Shown: in pieces, positions 1 through 11,400 of the stretch
Numbering within the stretch: position 1 is the first letter of the stretch
How the letters are laid out: each line of letters starts with the position of its first letter
Origin: Chrysaora quinquecirrha
Taxonomy: Eukaryota; Cnidaria; Scyphozoa; Semaeostomeae; Pelagiidae
DNA length: 64,000 nucleotides
Direction of reading: 5' to 3'
NCBI GenBank assembly: GCA_014526335.1
Contig: JACTAT010000010.1
Location: forward strand, 2,647,943-2,711,942
Translations under genes and position numbers: made by a program
The notes under the pieces: generated by a model
What the model saw: the letters and a program-made list of their open reading frames with translations, nothing else
Told to the model about the DNA's origin: nothing
Databases searched by the model: none

Positions 1-527
1 ACGTACTAACAATGATTAACTATAGAATATTTGTTATATATATCCATTTTTTATGCTCAATAATGAGCTATCCTTCTTTTAATTTGTATTACGTACGTTC
101 AGGACAGCTAACTCCCGCGAAAGGGTACATCCAATTTCTTATCACCTTGAATCTTTGATGTTTTGATGTAGAAATTAATTTCTTGTATGTAGAAATTAAT
201 TTCTTGTATGTTTTAGAATTATTGTAGTAGCTTATTCAGCTTAAATTTTTTTTTGTATTGTTCTGTTGTTAATGTAGACCATGTATCCTAGGATATTGTG
301 TCGAATTAAAAAAAAAATAAAAAAAATAAATTGGCTGCGAAACTGACATCTTCAAAAGTTCAAATACAAGCAAATATTTTGCCTGTTTCAAAATTGCGAT
401 GAACAGCGGAAACATTTTTGGTCATACTTAAAAGCTGCTTTTTAAGAAAAAAAGCTTTTCTGGATTGTCTGGTGATCAGATTAGTCACATATAAGAACCA
501 GGCTTAAAACAGTTTTGATTTTTGCAG
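1..527. other. Non-coding, intron of the REC114-like gene
   Basis: No exon is recognisable here. The stretch is AT-rich and ends in a pyrimidine-rich tract with a TTTGCAG acceptor that opens the first recognisable exon at 528. About 380-440 contains a fragment resembling a dispersed repeat (near GCGATGAACAGCGGAAAC) that recurs near 47200 and 56100. Earlier exons of the gene are probably upstream of the window. Confidence 0.5.
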
Positions 528-2189
528 GAATCATTCTCTCTGTTTGGCAATGAGAAATATAACTGGATCAAGGCAATATGCAAAGGAGACAGCATGATGT
601 TTTTGTACAGGATAAAGGTATTAACAACCTTTTAAGGCATCATTGACACTATGCCATTTCTAAATGGAAATTATACAAATTCATACCAGATTGGCCTTCT
701 TTTAACACTGAAACGTTTTCCTAACAGAATGAAATAAAAAGAATTCAAAAACAGCATCATTTGAATGGTATGGGTGAAAATGGATGATTTCGTTCTGGCT
801 TGAAAGGGAGGCATGAAATTTTATTGACTATTTTGGCATCAGGCACGTCCATGTCATGCAATCTGTGAAAATTGTCTATAATTTGGGGAAAATTTTGTGC
901 CTCCCTTTCAGTCCAGGACAAAGTCATTCCGTTTTCACGCATTTACACTTAAAGGATTTGTACCATTTCCAAATCATACCCTTTTGGAAATCTTTTTTAG
1001 TTCATGCAGGTTAGCAAAATATTTCCATGTAAACAGAAGGCTGATCCGGTATGACTTTGTAACATTTTCGTTTAGAAACAGCATAGTGTAAACAGGCCTA
1101 ATGAATTAAACCTTAAGCTATATATTGGCTTCCAGAATACACCCTTGAGGATTAAGGTTATTCCTAGTTGCACTCTACTTTAATTCCAAAATACACTGTC
1201 GGAAGTGACCTAGGAGGGGGGAGGGTAGCACATTTCCACCATTTCTGCTTGAGGTCTATGGTTCACATCCAGGAGCACATATTACAAGGTGTAAAGTTTC
1301 TCTTTGTGAGTCGAAGGATCAATCACCTGGAAAGGGTGAAGTGATGTTGAAATGATGTTTAAGCACCAGTCGCTTGGATCTCAGTAGTAGATTAACTAAT
1401 TGAGACCTTCACTCTGGCTGTCATGCTACCGTAGCTGGGCTCAAACCCTGACCACACTGAGTTCCTGACACCACAAGTCAACTGGCTTACACCATAACAC
1501 CACAGCATCTTCAGACTCAAAGTAAACAGGGACATTAGAACCCACTGGTGTTAGATATTGCTTTTTCCTTTAGGGAGAGACTAGAAGATTCAGAATCAAA
1601 TTTTCAGAAGGAACAACATCATCTCAAGAAAACTGTCAGGATTTTGTTCAAAGCATCTCAAAGTACATTCCTGTCAAAACTGTTGAATCTGATAATGATA
1701 CACAAGCTAGTCAGTCAATGTTGGTGGATCAATCCCAAACACAACTGAACTCATCAGTTGAATATGATTATGTCCCTCCAGTTAAAAATGCAAGAAATTG
1801 GGACAATGAATCAGGAAAGATCAAAGATGCAAAGATATTTGCTACCAAATCTGTTAGGCAAATAGCTGAGGTAGGACCTAGTGTCTTTGCTTATTTCTTT
1901 TCTTTTTTTACACCTTTTCGATGACCATCCACCTTGATTGAAATTTTTCAAAACTTCAAGATATAGGTGAAATGCATGTCCGTTGATCACGGTTATTTCT
2001 GATTAAATGTTCAACTTGTAGGCAGTGCTGCAGAGGAGTTCACATGACTTTCTGCCTGGTTGTTATGAATCAACCAATACCACAAGCGATGCCAACATTG
2101 ATGCCATGGTCAAGAGCTGTTTGCTGGACCCCAATTTTCCTGCATTCGTTGGGCAAGTAGAACAATCTTTGAAAACTCTAATTTCATGA
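528..2189 (+). CDS. REC114: REC114-like meiotic recombination protein, 3' exons (5' partial)
   Basis: Three phase-0 exons are readable: 528-617, 1574-1870 and 2022-2189, the last ending in TGA at 2187-2189. The first encodes ESFSLFGNEKYNWIKAICKG, the second begins ETRRFRIKFSEG and continues into a polar linker, and the third ends CLLDPNFPAFVGQVEQ followed by a short tail. These match, from memory, the second half of the PH-like domain of vertebrate REC114 (a FSL..NWLKI segment, then FRVQFSGE) and its conserved C-terminal LLD.NFPAFV.EVE motif. REC114 works in the nucleus with MEI4 and IHO1 to promote SPO11 double-strand breaks; the C-terminal helix binds MEI4. The N-terminal exons are missing because the window starts inside the gene. 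Splice sites are canonical and phases consistent. Identification is by motif recall, not by search. Confidence 0.75.
1331..1514 (-). repeat. tRNA-like SINE, copy 1
   Basis: Read on the minus strand this has an A-box-like segment (GGTGTAAGCCAG), a B-box-like segment (GGTTTGAGCCC), then a conserved tail ending near TTCACCCTTTCC. The same roughly 180-bp unit recurs at 6751, 8869, 24779, 32617, 50501 and 52977. Box A plus box B spacing suggests a tRNA-derived SINE. It lies in an intron of the REC114-like gene. Confidence 0.65.
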
Positions 2190-2291
2190 TAGAAACTTGA
2201 TCTAGTTTTGATTGTGCAGATTGAGAATGATTCCTAGTTAGATTATAGTACTAACCGCTAACTGTCACTGTAACCGATCACTTATTTGGCA

Positions 2292-2876
2292 GACAATGGC
2301 GGACTTCCAAATCTGACTTCTGCTGGACTTTCTACATGGCTTCAGAACTTCTTAAATTACTTACAAACCATCTAGTCATCTTCTTGACTATCTAGTGGAC
2401 TTTTGAACTTTCTAAATGACGCCTGACTATTTAGCTGACATCTGAACTGTCAAGCGGACTCTTGGACTTCCTAAATCGCTTCTGAACTTTCTAACTGACT
2501 TGTGAACTTTCTAAAAATTACTTCTGAACTATCTAGCTGACCTTAGAACTTTCTAAATGGCTTCTGAACTGTCAAGCTGACTTCTGAATTTCGTAAATGG
2601 CTTTCGAACTATCTAGCTGACCTTAGAACTTTCTAAATGGCTTCTGAACTGTCAAGCTGACTTCTGAATTTCGTAAATGGCTTTCGAACTATCTAGCTGA
2701 CCTTAGAACTTTCTAAATGGCTTCTGAACTGTCAAGCTGACTTCTGAATTTCGTAAATGGCTTTCGAACTATCTAGCTGATTTCGGAAATATCAAGCTGA
2801 CTTATAAACTTATCTAGCTGATTTCGGAATTATCAAGATGACTTATAAACTTTCTGGACTGTCTGAATGGCTTTTG
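2292..2876 (+). repeat. Minisatellite: 80-bp higher-order unit built from about 20-bp motifs
   Basis: Variants of CTTCTGAACTTTCTAAATGG repeat head to tail. In the centre four variants form an exact 80-bp unit: the segment CTTTCGAACTATCTAGCTGA starts at 2601, 2681 and 2761. The flanks are more degenerate. It begins about 100 bp after the REC114-like stop codon. Confidence 0.9.
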
Positions 2877-4551
2877 ATGGTCGTGCCTCTGTAAAGCTAC
2901 GATCATAAGAGACGTTTACCTACAATTGTCGCCACAAGCACAAGCTAGCAGAGTGATAGTTCAAACAGTGTTGTAATTTATATGTCAAATAACAATTACA
3001 GGTATGAAACAACATCATAACATTTAAAATCATGCTAGTTAGTTAGTTCTGATATGAATATCTCTCTCTCAGTTTTTAGTTTCAATTGTTTTTTGTTCAG
3101 TTAGTTATTAGCTCCCAAGAAAGTTTAAGTAATACTTATCTAGTGAAATATTTGAGTTATATTATCTTCTTGATAAGGGTCATTCTGTTTAATTTTTAAT
3201 GTTTTCATATGTTACTGAATCTCGTTGTGCGTTCTCGTTTAAAGATCATTGCCCACGATTTTGGAAGTTTTCTCAAAATCGAAGAAATGTTAAATGTTTT
3301 ATGAAACTACATGGTTTTGCCAGACAATATAGTCCTGATCAAGTCCTAAAGATCTCTAATGTTCCTTTATTATCATATAATCCTGTATCTCAGAATCTCT
3401 CAGCAAACTTTGCCTAAGAACTACCTTTATTTATAGTAAAACTAGGTACTCAAGAACCCCAATTCTAAGAGCAATAAATCTATTAATTATAAGGGAAAAT
3501 GTACAAAAACACCTTTTATTGTCCTGAACATACGAAGAGAGCATGCCATCAAGTTGGGTCAAAGCTAGAGGTTGTGAAATTCGGATTTGAAAGTACATTT
3601 AACACCTAGGTTATTTATTATCAAATTTTCCAAATTCTGGAATACGTTTATTTAAGAGGAGCCTTTAAAGGGGAGGCATTTATTTCCAAATCTTTTCAAA
3701 TCAAATTTTTTTGTACCAAGGCTTAATTGAGAAAGGTCCTGCATTTGAATTTGACGCTAGTTAACCTCGTTCTGTTAGTTACTGATTCGATAAAACGCCT
3801 CCTTTTAAGAGGGGCATTAATAAGAAGGAGTGTTTAAAAGAAGATGGGCTTTTGTTACATTATTCAAGTTTAAGAGGGGGCATTTATTCGATGGGTCGTT
3901 CAAAGGAGGGGGCTTTTAATCCAAGTAATACGGTATCTACATCCTAAGTCCTCAAGAGATACTTCCAATTCTGAAGTTTTTACCGATAGCATTGTTCTCC
4001 TAATGATAACCATCTTTGCTTGTTAGTTACTAACTCTAAGCATTTAACCTTACCGTAAAAGTTTTTTTAGGACCCTTCTTGTTGATTTTGGAAGTTTTGC
4101 GGGGAGGGGGGGCTGCGCAGTGCAGAATAGTTTATGGTCTCACTCACGGCCAATGGGCACGAGAAAGGTGGCTGAAAACAACAGAAGTTTGTTTCTATGG
4201 TTCGCCGAAATTTTCAAAGTGAAATTAGAAAACCTCGACAATTTCCAGCTTAACAACCTTGTCGTGATAAAGAGACCAAATAAAGAGGATAACTCTGACA
4301 AGGGGCTCACAAGCTCCCTGTAGCATTAAGCCCCCCTCTAGCAGTCTTCTCTCTACTTAGACCCCGGGAGCACTGCATCAAATTTTGTTAGGGACGTGCT
4401 GCCCAAGCATACTCGACCATATACCAATTTTTCGAAAATTTTTCGAAAACCTTATGCCTGTTTCCAATGTTTATTAAATATAAACTAATCAGAGTTAATG
4501 GCGCTTTTACGCTTATTTCATTTAGATTCAGTATGTAGTATAGCTTAGGTC
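2877..4551. other. Intergenic stretch without recognisable genes
   Basis: No exon with homology or convincing splice sites was found. About 3640-3930 holds several degenerate copies of a G-rich motif (TTTAAGAGGGGGCATTTATT-like). Short open frames here show no known motif. Positions 4470-4475 read TTTATT, an AATAAA on the minus strand about 77 nt past the gene A stop, so the 3' UTR of gene A probably lies here. Confidence 0.5.
4470..4475 (-). terminator. Probable polyadenylation signal of gene A
   Basis: AATAAA on the minus strand, about 77 nt beyond the gene A stop codon at 4552. A short 3' UTR would be implied. The position is the only support. Confidence 0.45.
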
Positions 4552-5619
4552 TTATAATGTGTTAAGTTTCTTAGCACCTTTTTCGTCTTCTAGTTTGATG
4601 AATCGTTCTGTTTCTTTGTTATCTTTTGTTGTTGTTTGCGTTGCAGCATTTTGAGCAACCGCTGGTACACTTCTCCTTGGACTGAAGCTGTTTCCTCTTG
4701 ATGACGTAGCTACTGGCTCTTCAATCTCGTTTTCAGAATCCAGAAACGATGGTAAACCGTCTGAGAACCTCGCTGTAAGTAAGAACAATTGAAATTTCAC
4801 CTTAATCTACTTTTTATGTTGTTTTAAAGCTATGTTTATGCAAGACTAGCCCTTGCCTAGACTTTCCCCAAGTCTATTTCTCAATACCTTTCTCCTAAGG
4901 TCCACCAATACCCTTCTCCTAAGGTCCAAGGATTATTTCTCTCACACTCTCCTTTGTTTTCACGGAATGGTGGACCTTTGGAGAAGGATATTGAGAAATA
5001 GACTTGGGGGCAAGTCTAGCCCTTGCCCTTCTCTCCCTGACCACCACCTTGCGAGCACCAGCGACTGTCCAGGGCCAAATCACGTCAGTAGACATGCCAC
5101 AAAAGGCTCCGTGTGGCTCCTTAGATCTGATAGGTCGCTATTCATTAGCAACATAGTCTTAAACAAAGCAACAAAGCTAAGAACCCATGAAGCCAGTTTG
5201 TCACGTCAGCAACTTCGGAGTCATTTCCGCGCCAATAACGGTTTGGTGTGAGGGTGTAACTGGTTCAATTCGCTTGAATTAAGGACGTAAATGACGCGTT
5301 GATTTAAGCCGGCAGCTTATTTAACCCGTCGCTTTGAGCATTATTGTTTTCAATTGACTCAGTCCCATGAAAAGAAAGTCTGTAGCGACATTTTGATTAA
5401 GCCAGATACACAGCATAGACTAGTTAGTCCTTTGGCTCGAAAAGATCTGAGGTTGGCCGGGCTACTAATCAAAGACCCTATTCTTATATGTCTATACGAG
5501 ATTTTGTATCTATGATGAATATAATATACTTGCCGTAAAAATCTTTGAGTGGCTTTGAACCTTTTGGCGTTCGCTTTTGAGTTGGTTTTGCTTCAATGTC
5601 TGTCATTGATCTGTGTCGC
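4552..5619 (-). CDS. Gene A exons 7-8: cytoplasmic tail
   Basis: Exon 7 is 5619-5534 (RHRSMTDIEAKPTQKRTPKG and a little more), exon 8 is 4772-4552 (RFSDGLPSFLDSENEIEEPV onward to LEDEKGAKKLNTL and stop). The tail is basic near the membrane, then rich in Ser/Thr/Glu, with no recognised domain. Intron 7 appears to use a GC donor (ACG|GCAAGT); the nearest GT donor gives the wrong phase. Confidence 0.7.
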
Positions 5620-8600
5620 CTGAAAATAATGAATCACTTGTGATCGATGTTTAATCAAACCTTAATCATAATGAGACTTTGATACAGTTACTTTAGAGCA
5701 GTGATGTAATCATGATCGATCGCAGAACCACAAGTCTGTGGATCAGTTCTTCACTGCTCCTCTATCAATACTATGTAAGCCATGCAATCTCTCAATCATG
5801 TTATCAATGTTTAATCACCGTGGATCAGTGTTTCCATCACCCTGAATCATCGTCAGTTGTCAGTTGTCTTTGAGTTCATTTCCTTTAAGACAGTAGTTTA
5901 ATCATGATCAGACATTGTTGAATCACTGCTCGAGCGATTAGTTCATTACTGTTTTTCATCCAGACTGTTAATCATGCCTGTATCGGTTGTAATCAAGTCT
6001 TAATTATAAACCATTATTCCTAATCATCAATCGTCATTGCAGTAATAACCCTCAATTACTTGTCTAGTTTCATCACTGTTGATTAACAACATACTTGCTC
6101 ACTTCAATTCTGATTCGTGACGATCATAATCACTCAATATTCAGCCTTAATCAATCAAATCAAGCCCCAATCATTGTCCATCAGTGTTTCGATCGCCCTG
6201 AATCTGTTTTCACAAAACAATATGTAAGTTCAAAGCATTTCTGCTTTATAATGATGATAATCATTCAGTGTTCAGCCTGAGTCATTCAATCAAGCCTTGA
6301 TCATAGTGAATTTTTCACTTAGGGTCCACTGGTTTAGTGTTAGCGTAGTTTCCCTTAGCGCGTTGTTCATCTTGGCGAATAGGTTTAGTAAGAGTGTTAC
6401 CTCAATACGCATAAACAAACTGTCCAAGCAGTTCCCATCAAACTAATTCCAATGACCAATGCACTCACAATGAGATACACCAAGCTCCAATCTGCAAATA
6501 TAGGCATTTACATATTGAAACGAAATTTCTCTATCTGTTTGGACAGGAAAATTTGCATTTAAGTTTGGCTAGAAGCGATCTTACAGCCTATCCTTTTAGG
6601 CAAACTTGTTCACCCTTTATACTATTCTCATCAAGACTTTTTCCTGTTTCTCTCTAGAATATGTAGAGTATAAAACACTGCCACCTCCGCCTGTTCGCCT
6701 TTACAGCCTGTTGTTCGCCATTATGTTCTCCATGTTTGCTTGTATGTTTGAAGGTTCTGTGGTCGTTGTGGTCTAATCCAGCTCGTTTTTTGTGTCAGAA
6801 GCTCATCTAGGTCGGGGTTCGAGCCACAGCTACGGTAGCGTTACATCTAGGGTCGAAGTCTCAATTAGTTAACCTACTACGGAGATCCTAGTGACTGGCG
6901 CTAAATACACCATTTCACCTTCACCTTCACCTAGCTAACGACATTCACTGCCATATAGCTTATATTGACCTTCACTACTTCATACCAGCATTGGGCAACC
7001 AGCTTCAACCAGTCCTGTTCAGCCTTTGGACCCATTAAGACTTTGAATCTGTCTAGGTACGGGTTAAAATAGCAGCCGATCGATGGTCCCAGGCCTTTAA
7101 ACATGTTCACTAGTTAGTCTGGTAGAAAGACCCTGCCAATTAAACACTTGATGCAAAAAAGGTAAGGTTGGGTATGTTTGATAATACAATGTGTTTTTGT
7201 TACTACTTACCCGCATTGACCCATTTATCCTCCGGTTTCTTTCTTCCCGGTGCGGTTACATAAGCAATCTGTGATTTCTGTATGGAACCGACCGGTATCG
7301 GCACAGCTTTGCATAGATCCGGACTAGTGCAATCGCCCGCGTAACAATTATCACCAATCATGAGAGCGAGGTCACAGTTCTTCTCTTCACAACACAAGGC
7401 AGCGCAAACCTCGATATCATTAACTGCTGCTAGCATACTGAAATTTCCAGCTCGTAAGCCTCCTTTCAGTGTGTGGTTATACATTATGTGGCTCCTGGTG
7501 CATCTTGGGTATCGATGATGATTGACGAAGAAGTCACTTTCAGCCATGTTTGTAACTAGAAGGAGTTTAAACATCGAATCAAATAATATTAAAATATTTA
7601 TTACACGGATCTCATTTCCCGCCAAAAATTCAGACCAACGACAGTTAAAACTTACTGAGCTGCCTGTACATCACAACAATCAAAGATGGTGACAGGGGTA
7701 ACTGCGGTTAGGTAATAAGTCTAACATACGCCTTCACAACTCGGTCATACCATTTATATGGTGCTGTCCCTTAACACAAATCAGGAAGAACTCTTAGTTA
7801 TTTGCTATGTCAAGCCTAATTTCTTCTTATTTCGACCATTCTTATGTTTAATGTTGATTTCATGTATCCTGGGCTCCACTTCCAGAGCCTCAAGCAGTGT
7901 GTAAATGTAAGATGTTGCGACCAATAAAGCTGCAAGGCGGAAAATATCTTACACCGAAACTTAATTTGAGCATCTGAACCCTGGGTAACTTTAGGATCCT
8001 GAAATTACTTGGGATAATGCCTGCCCACACCCAGCCGAGGGGTTATTCCATACTCGTTTTCTAGTTTTTATTACGTTTCGGGCATCATGTCGTAGTATCA
8101 GAAATGACGTTCTCTATTGCAATTTTGGTCTTGCCTAAGATATGATCCCTGCATTATTACAGCAGTGTTTACTAACTGGTATCAGGCTTAGGCTAAATGG
8201 TATTCCGTATACCCTTTATTTTGTCGAGAATTATCCCTCATCCCTTTGATTTTTCCTGGAAATATTCCATATCCAAAATTCCCTAATGGGGCCTTGACAA
8301 TGCCTGCCCACACAAAACTGAGGGGTTATTCCATATCCCATTTTCTAGTTTTGTTTATATTCTTGGCATTGGCATCATTTCATATACGCAATATGTCCTC
8401 TGTTGCTTTTGGCGAGTGGATCTTGCCTGAGATTTGGACCTTGCCTTGATCTCTGTATTATTTACAGCAATGCCTACTACTTACTGGTATCTGGCTCAAT
8501 CGGTTCTTGCGTCCATGCCAGGTATGCCACCTTCGGCTTCAGATGCGTCGGTTTCGCTGGTATTGTTTGGCATACTCTCTCATTATGACACGTGACTGAG

Positions 8601-11400
8601 AAGCAATACTTCCCCAGCATCAATGCAAGATGCCCTTCATTCAGATCACACGCCCTTCCAACGCAGTCCTGCAAATGTTCTGCTTTGCCAAGAGACGTAT
8701 AATTCCCCGCTCTTGTACCCCCAGCAATGTGACGTTATTGTAGATTTTTCTTGTTTGGCATGTACTCGGTCGGAGGATTGGTGACTGCTTTTCAGGGGGT
8801 TTCATCACTGATTGTTGTACTGCGTGTGTTGCTGTGAAAATAAAATGAGACAATATAGTTCAGTGCAGTGTTCACTGACTACACTAAGCTTCTGACACCA
8901 CGAGTCAGCTGGATCACACCACGACGCCACAGCACCTTCATGAAGGTTGTGGAGGTTGTGAAGGTTTAGGTCTATTTAAGTTAAGAGCAAATTTTGCTAG
9001 AGCAAGTGGGTGAAGGTTGGATGGGGGATATTTAACTTACGTCTTGATTTTCGTTGCACTTCCTTTCGTCGTATATACGCCAGTTGCGGTGCCAGATTCG
9101 AGGGTTTCGACTTGATAGTTTGACATAATTCTTCGTTGATACATTTCACAGAAACACACGTAGGACCAATCATAAACGCCAGATCACATTGACGCAGTTC
9201 ACAACATAACGCGATGCACATGTTCATGTTGTCCACCGAACCGAGGTCAGTGAAACGTCCTGATTTCGAGGCTCCTCGTAAGGTGACGTTGTATAGGATT
9301 GGACTGTGTGTGCATATGAACTCCTCCATGACATTCTGGGTTTGTAGCGTCACTGAAAATAAGAATAAGTGATGTTATAGAAAGTGCTAGATATCAATAG
9401 GTAAACTGAGGTTGTCATATAATGGAGATCAATTTAATTCCATTGGAGTCATTGGGCATAATGACGGGTTTCGTGGGGGTATAGGTGCTTCATACCACAA
9501 GGCAGGGGGCAACCTCGTCCCCAGGGTGAATAGGCCTCTACGTGAAACTTCGCTGTCCATATTCGACCCTGGTATCGGCCTTGTCTATTCGCAATTTGAT
9601 TGGCTGTTCAAACAATGGAAATGCATTTCCTTTCTAAGAACATCTGCTTTCGGAATCTACATCTTGTTTTGATGCCTAGGCCAAAATTGCCTGTATTTTG
9701 GCAGATTTTGTGGCCAGTACCAGGGCCCAAATCGATTTGACGGTTGAGATTTGAGGAAACTCGATTTGTGGCCTGGGGACGAGGTTGGGCAGGGGGCGGG
9801 GACACTTAGGGGTTACTGTGATGGCAAGGTTAGGAGTGTAGGCACAGGGTTTGTTCCTAGCTCTGCCTAGCCTATCTAGTGCTACCTATCGATAGGTAAC
9901 ACTGGATAAGTAAAACTCGATAGGTAGCACTCGATAGGTCCCCCGGATCTGCATTGAGAATATTATTTGAGAATGCAGAGCTAGCCGGGGGTTGCTTATT
10001 TGCAATAGTATAACAATGTAACTGTTATTAACTTATTATTATAAACTAAGCAAAAAACGGAGGAAGAACGACTTGCTAGAATCGCCTACAATTTTTAATG
10101 ACAAATAAATCTAAATAATCAAAGCAAAACAGCCTCCTTCTACATATTCGCAGTCAACACTTTCAAGTGAGTTCTTTGCATATAGCCGAAAATCAACTTT
10201 TTGACCGTCTTTTTAAAATCTTCGAAAATTTATTCAGATGTAAATATCGATCCAATATTCGGGATCAGCACGAAGGGCTCCTAGAATTCGCAATGTCTAT
10301 TTTGTGAGCGTTATATCGTACAAGGTGAAACTTTAAAACTTCAGTCATTGTTGGCCTATGCTGGACTATGAAAACATAAACAAATTTGCTAAAACCAACC
10401 TTCCTCGTTGACATCTTCTGATGGTTTTTCCTGAGATCCAGACTTCCAAATCTCTTCATCTTTCGGTCCTTCGTTGTACGGATCAGGAATTACGACTCGG
10501 CGAACTTTTACGAGCTGAACGACGAAATTCGGCACAGCTGCAGGCGTAGTTTCGCAATGCTCGTCGGAGTAGCACGAAACAGCGTAACAATGGTTTTCGG
10601 GCATAAATGCGATGTCGCAATCGTCTTTCTCGCAACACATTCGCTTACATGAATGTATGTCTGCCGCATGGCCGAGATGCGTGAAAACTCCCGCTTGCTT
10701 GTTGCGACTGAATGTGTGGTTCGACACAACGGTCTCGTAAGTGCATCGTGTTTGCTTCGCTAGTCTTCCGTTACCTAAAACACATGATCTGATTAGGATT
10801 CGAAGCAAGGCGAAGGTCGCAGTGCGGCGTTATCATCCTTCGCAAACATCAACAACAACCTTTCGCAAAAATATGAAATGAACATGCTGACGAATGTATT
10901 TTGAAATGAACATGTTAACGAATACAATATGAAATGGACATACTAGTGAATACACCATGAAATTGACATGCTTTTTAATGCAGTATGAAATTAAGTTGCT
11001 GACGAACAAGGTGTAAAATGAATACAAAATGTAAACGCTCAAGAATAGTGAAAATTTGTGTTTAAGACTTTTGGCGGGGGAGGGGGGCAGTCAGGAGAAA
11101 CTTGGAGCAAATGGCTGGTCTTATTCATAAGATATATTTTCATCACCCCCCTCCGACTTAGAGATCACCCTAACATAGAGACGTATACAGTAGGCCAATA
11201 ACCCCGCGGTGCTTTTGTATGATTAAGATCAAAATCAAGAATTCATTATAAATTAAAGCAAAATTTATGTAAATTATTATTATAGAAAATCTCTATTTTA
11301 ATATCTCTTTACCTTGTAGGCTGCTCACTTTTCCTGATGCGAACCAATCGTCGAAAAATAACAGAAATAAAAACACTAAACTTGGTCCTACTTTCGACAT
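4552..11400 (-). CDS. Gene A: type I membrane protein with four MANSC domains
   Basis: Eight exons on the minus strand: 11400-11313, 10774-10400, 9352-9041, 8831-8485, 7555-7211, 6491-6401, 5619-5534, 4772-4552. The start MSKVGPSLVFLFLLFFDD is a clear signal peptide. Exons 2-5 each encode one MANSC domain (eight-cysteine pattern with L.GG..AG.F, CC and CDLAF). Exon 6 is the membrane span, exons 7-8 a basic then polar cytoplasmic tail. Every MANSC exon begins and ends in phase 1. The model gives about 621 residues if one missing base in exon 4 is allowed for. It is divergent from gene B (about 1.3 kb between starts). MANSC is an extracellular domain known from KIAA0319, LRP11, MANSC1 and HAI-1; its ligand here is unknown. 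The membrane-span exon resembles that of gene D, implying common origin. Confidence 0.82.
4868..5015. repeat. Short inverted-repeat element
   Basis: The arm CAAGTCTATTTCTCAATA near 4870-4887 faces TATTGAGAAATAGACTTG near 4990-5007, and GGTCCACC faces GGTGGACC inside it. It is MITE-like and lies in intron 7 of gene A. Confidence 0.6.
5620..6320. repeat. Degenerate repeats of an AATCA / ATCATGAT / CAGTGTT type
   Basis: About 700 bp of intron 6 of gene A is filled with diverged copies of short motifs such as AATCATGATC and ATCAGTGTTTC. No clean unit length emerges by eye. There is no coding signal. Confidence 0.45.
6401..6491 (-). CDS. Gene A exon 6: membrane span, KIAA0319-type
   Basis: The 91-nt exon enters in phase 1 and exits in phase 2 and reads (D)WSLVYLIVSALVIGISLM then GTAWTVCLCVL. 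Gene D has DWSVLYLSVIVFGLAMSLIG in an exon of the same length and phases, and gene C has DFFVVYIIAGSLAFVAVAGG likewise. The aromatic-rich start after Asp is conserved. Type I orientation follows from the signal peptide and the basic residues after it (RRHR). Confidence 0.88.
6751..6932 (+). repeat. tRNA-like SINE, copy 2
   Basis: Plus orientation: GTGGTCTAATCCAGC (A-box-like), GGTTCGAGCC (B box), then the shared tail ending TTTCACCTTCACCTTCACC. It lies in intron 5 of gene A. Confidence 0.7.
7211..7555 (-). CDS. Gene A exon 5: MANSC domain 4
   Basis: 345 nt, phase 1 to 1, entered at TTCTAG. It encodes IMYNHTLKGGLRAGNF, CAALCCEEKNCDLALMIG, CYAGDC, LCKAVP and SQIAYV, a complete cysteine set. 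An additional ATG early in the exon is internal. The exon ends G|GTAAGT and joins directly to the membrane-span exon, so this domain sits next to the membrane. Confidence 0.85.
8485..8831 (-). CDS. Gene A exon 4: MANSC domain 3, one base short and lacking two cysteines
   Basis: The exon is 347 nt where 348 is needed. The frame breaks in a run of five G (minus strand) at 8722-8718: before it reads IYNNVTLLG, after it, one frame over, GTRAGNYTSLGKAEHLQDC. Both halves match the family, so a missing G is likely. The domain has lost the first Cys of the CC pair and the Cys before the LAL segment (QDCVGRACDLNEGHLALMLG). The two absent cysteines may normally pair. Acceptor TTCACAG and donor GTAAGT are good. 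Confidence 0.78.
8869..8942 (-). repeat. tRNA-like SINE, truncated copy 3
   Basis: Only the tRNA-like head is present (GACACCACGAGTCAGCTGGA region), on the minus strand, in intron 3 of gene A. Confidence 0.55.
8997..9352 (-). CDS. Gene A exon 3: MANSC domain 2
   Basis: The coding exon is 9352-9041 (312 nt); the open frame runs on to 8997 but the GTAAGT donor follows 9041. The domain is textbook: YNVTLRGASKSGRF, CIALCCELRQCDLAFM, CVSVKC, LCQTI, then LAPQLAYI. A short basic linker (RRKEVQRKSR) follows. Confidence 0.85.
10400..10774 (-). CDS. Gene A exon 2: MANSC domain 1
   Basis: Phase 1 to phase 1, 375 nt. Cysteines follow the full pattern, from CTYETV through HSCKRMCCEKDDCDIAF, HCYAVSC and HCETTP. 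The usual GG before AG is RNKQAG, an atypical loop. The C-terminal part (DPYNEGPKDEEIWKSGSQEK) is a polar linker. The donor is G|GTTGGT, a weak but acceptable site supported by phase. Confidence 0.8.
10870..11040. repeat. Degenerate tandem repeat of about 36 bp
   Basis: TATGAAATGAACATG-like motifs followed by TGACGAATACAA-like motifs recur about five times in intron 1 of gene A, with substitutions between copies. Confidence 0.5.
11313..11400 (-). CDS. Gene A exon 1: start and signal peptide
   Basis: ATG at 11400-11398 opens a 29-codon exon, MSKVGPSLVFLFLLFFDDWF then ASGKVSSLQ, ending in phase 1 before GTAAAG. One basic residue precedes a run of Leu/Phe/Val, as in a signal peptide. No upstream in-frame ATG with a better context was seen. 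Confidence 0.75.

Noticed and set aside
4853..5251. 132-residue open frame, plus strand
   Set aside because: It overlaps a short inverted-repeat element inside a gene A intron and shows no conserved motif.
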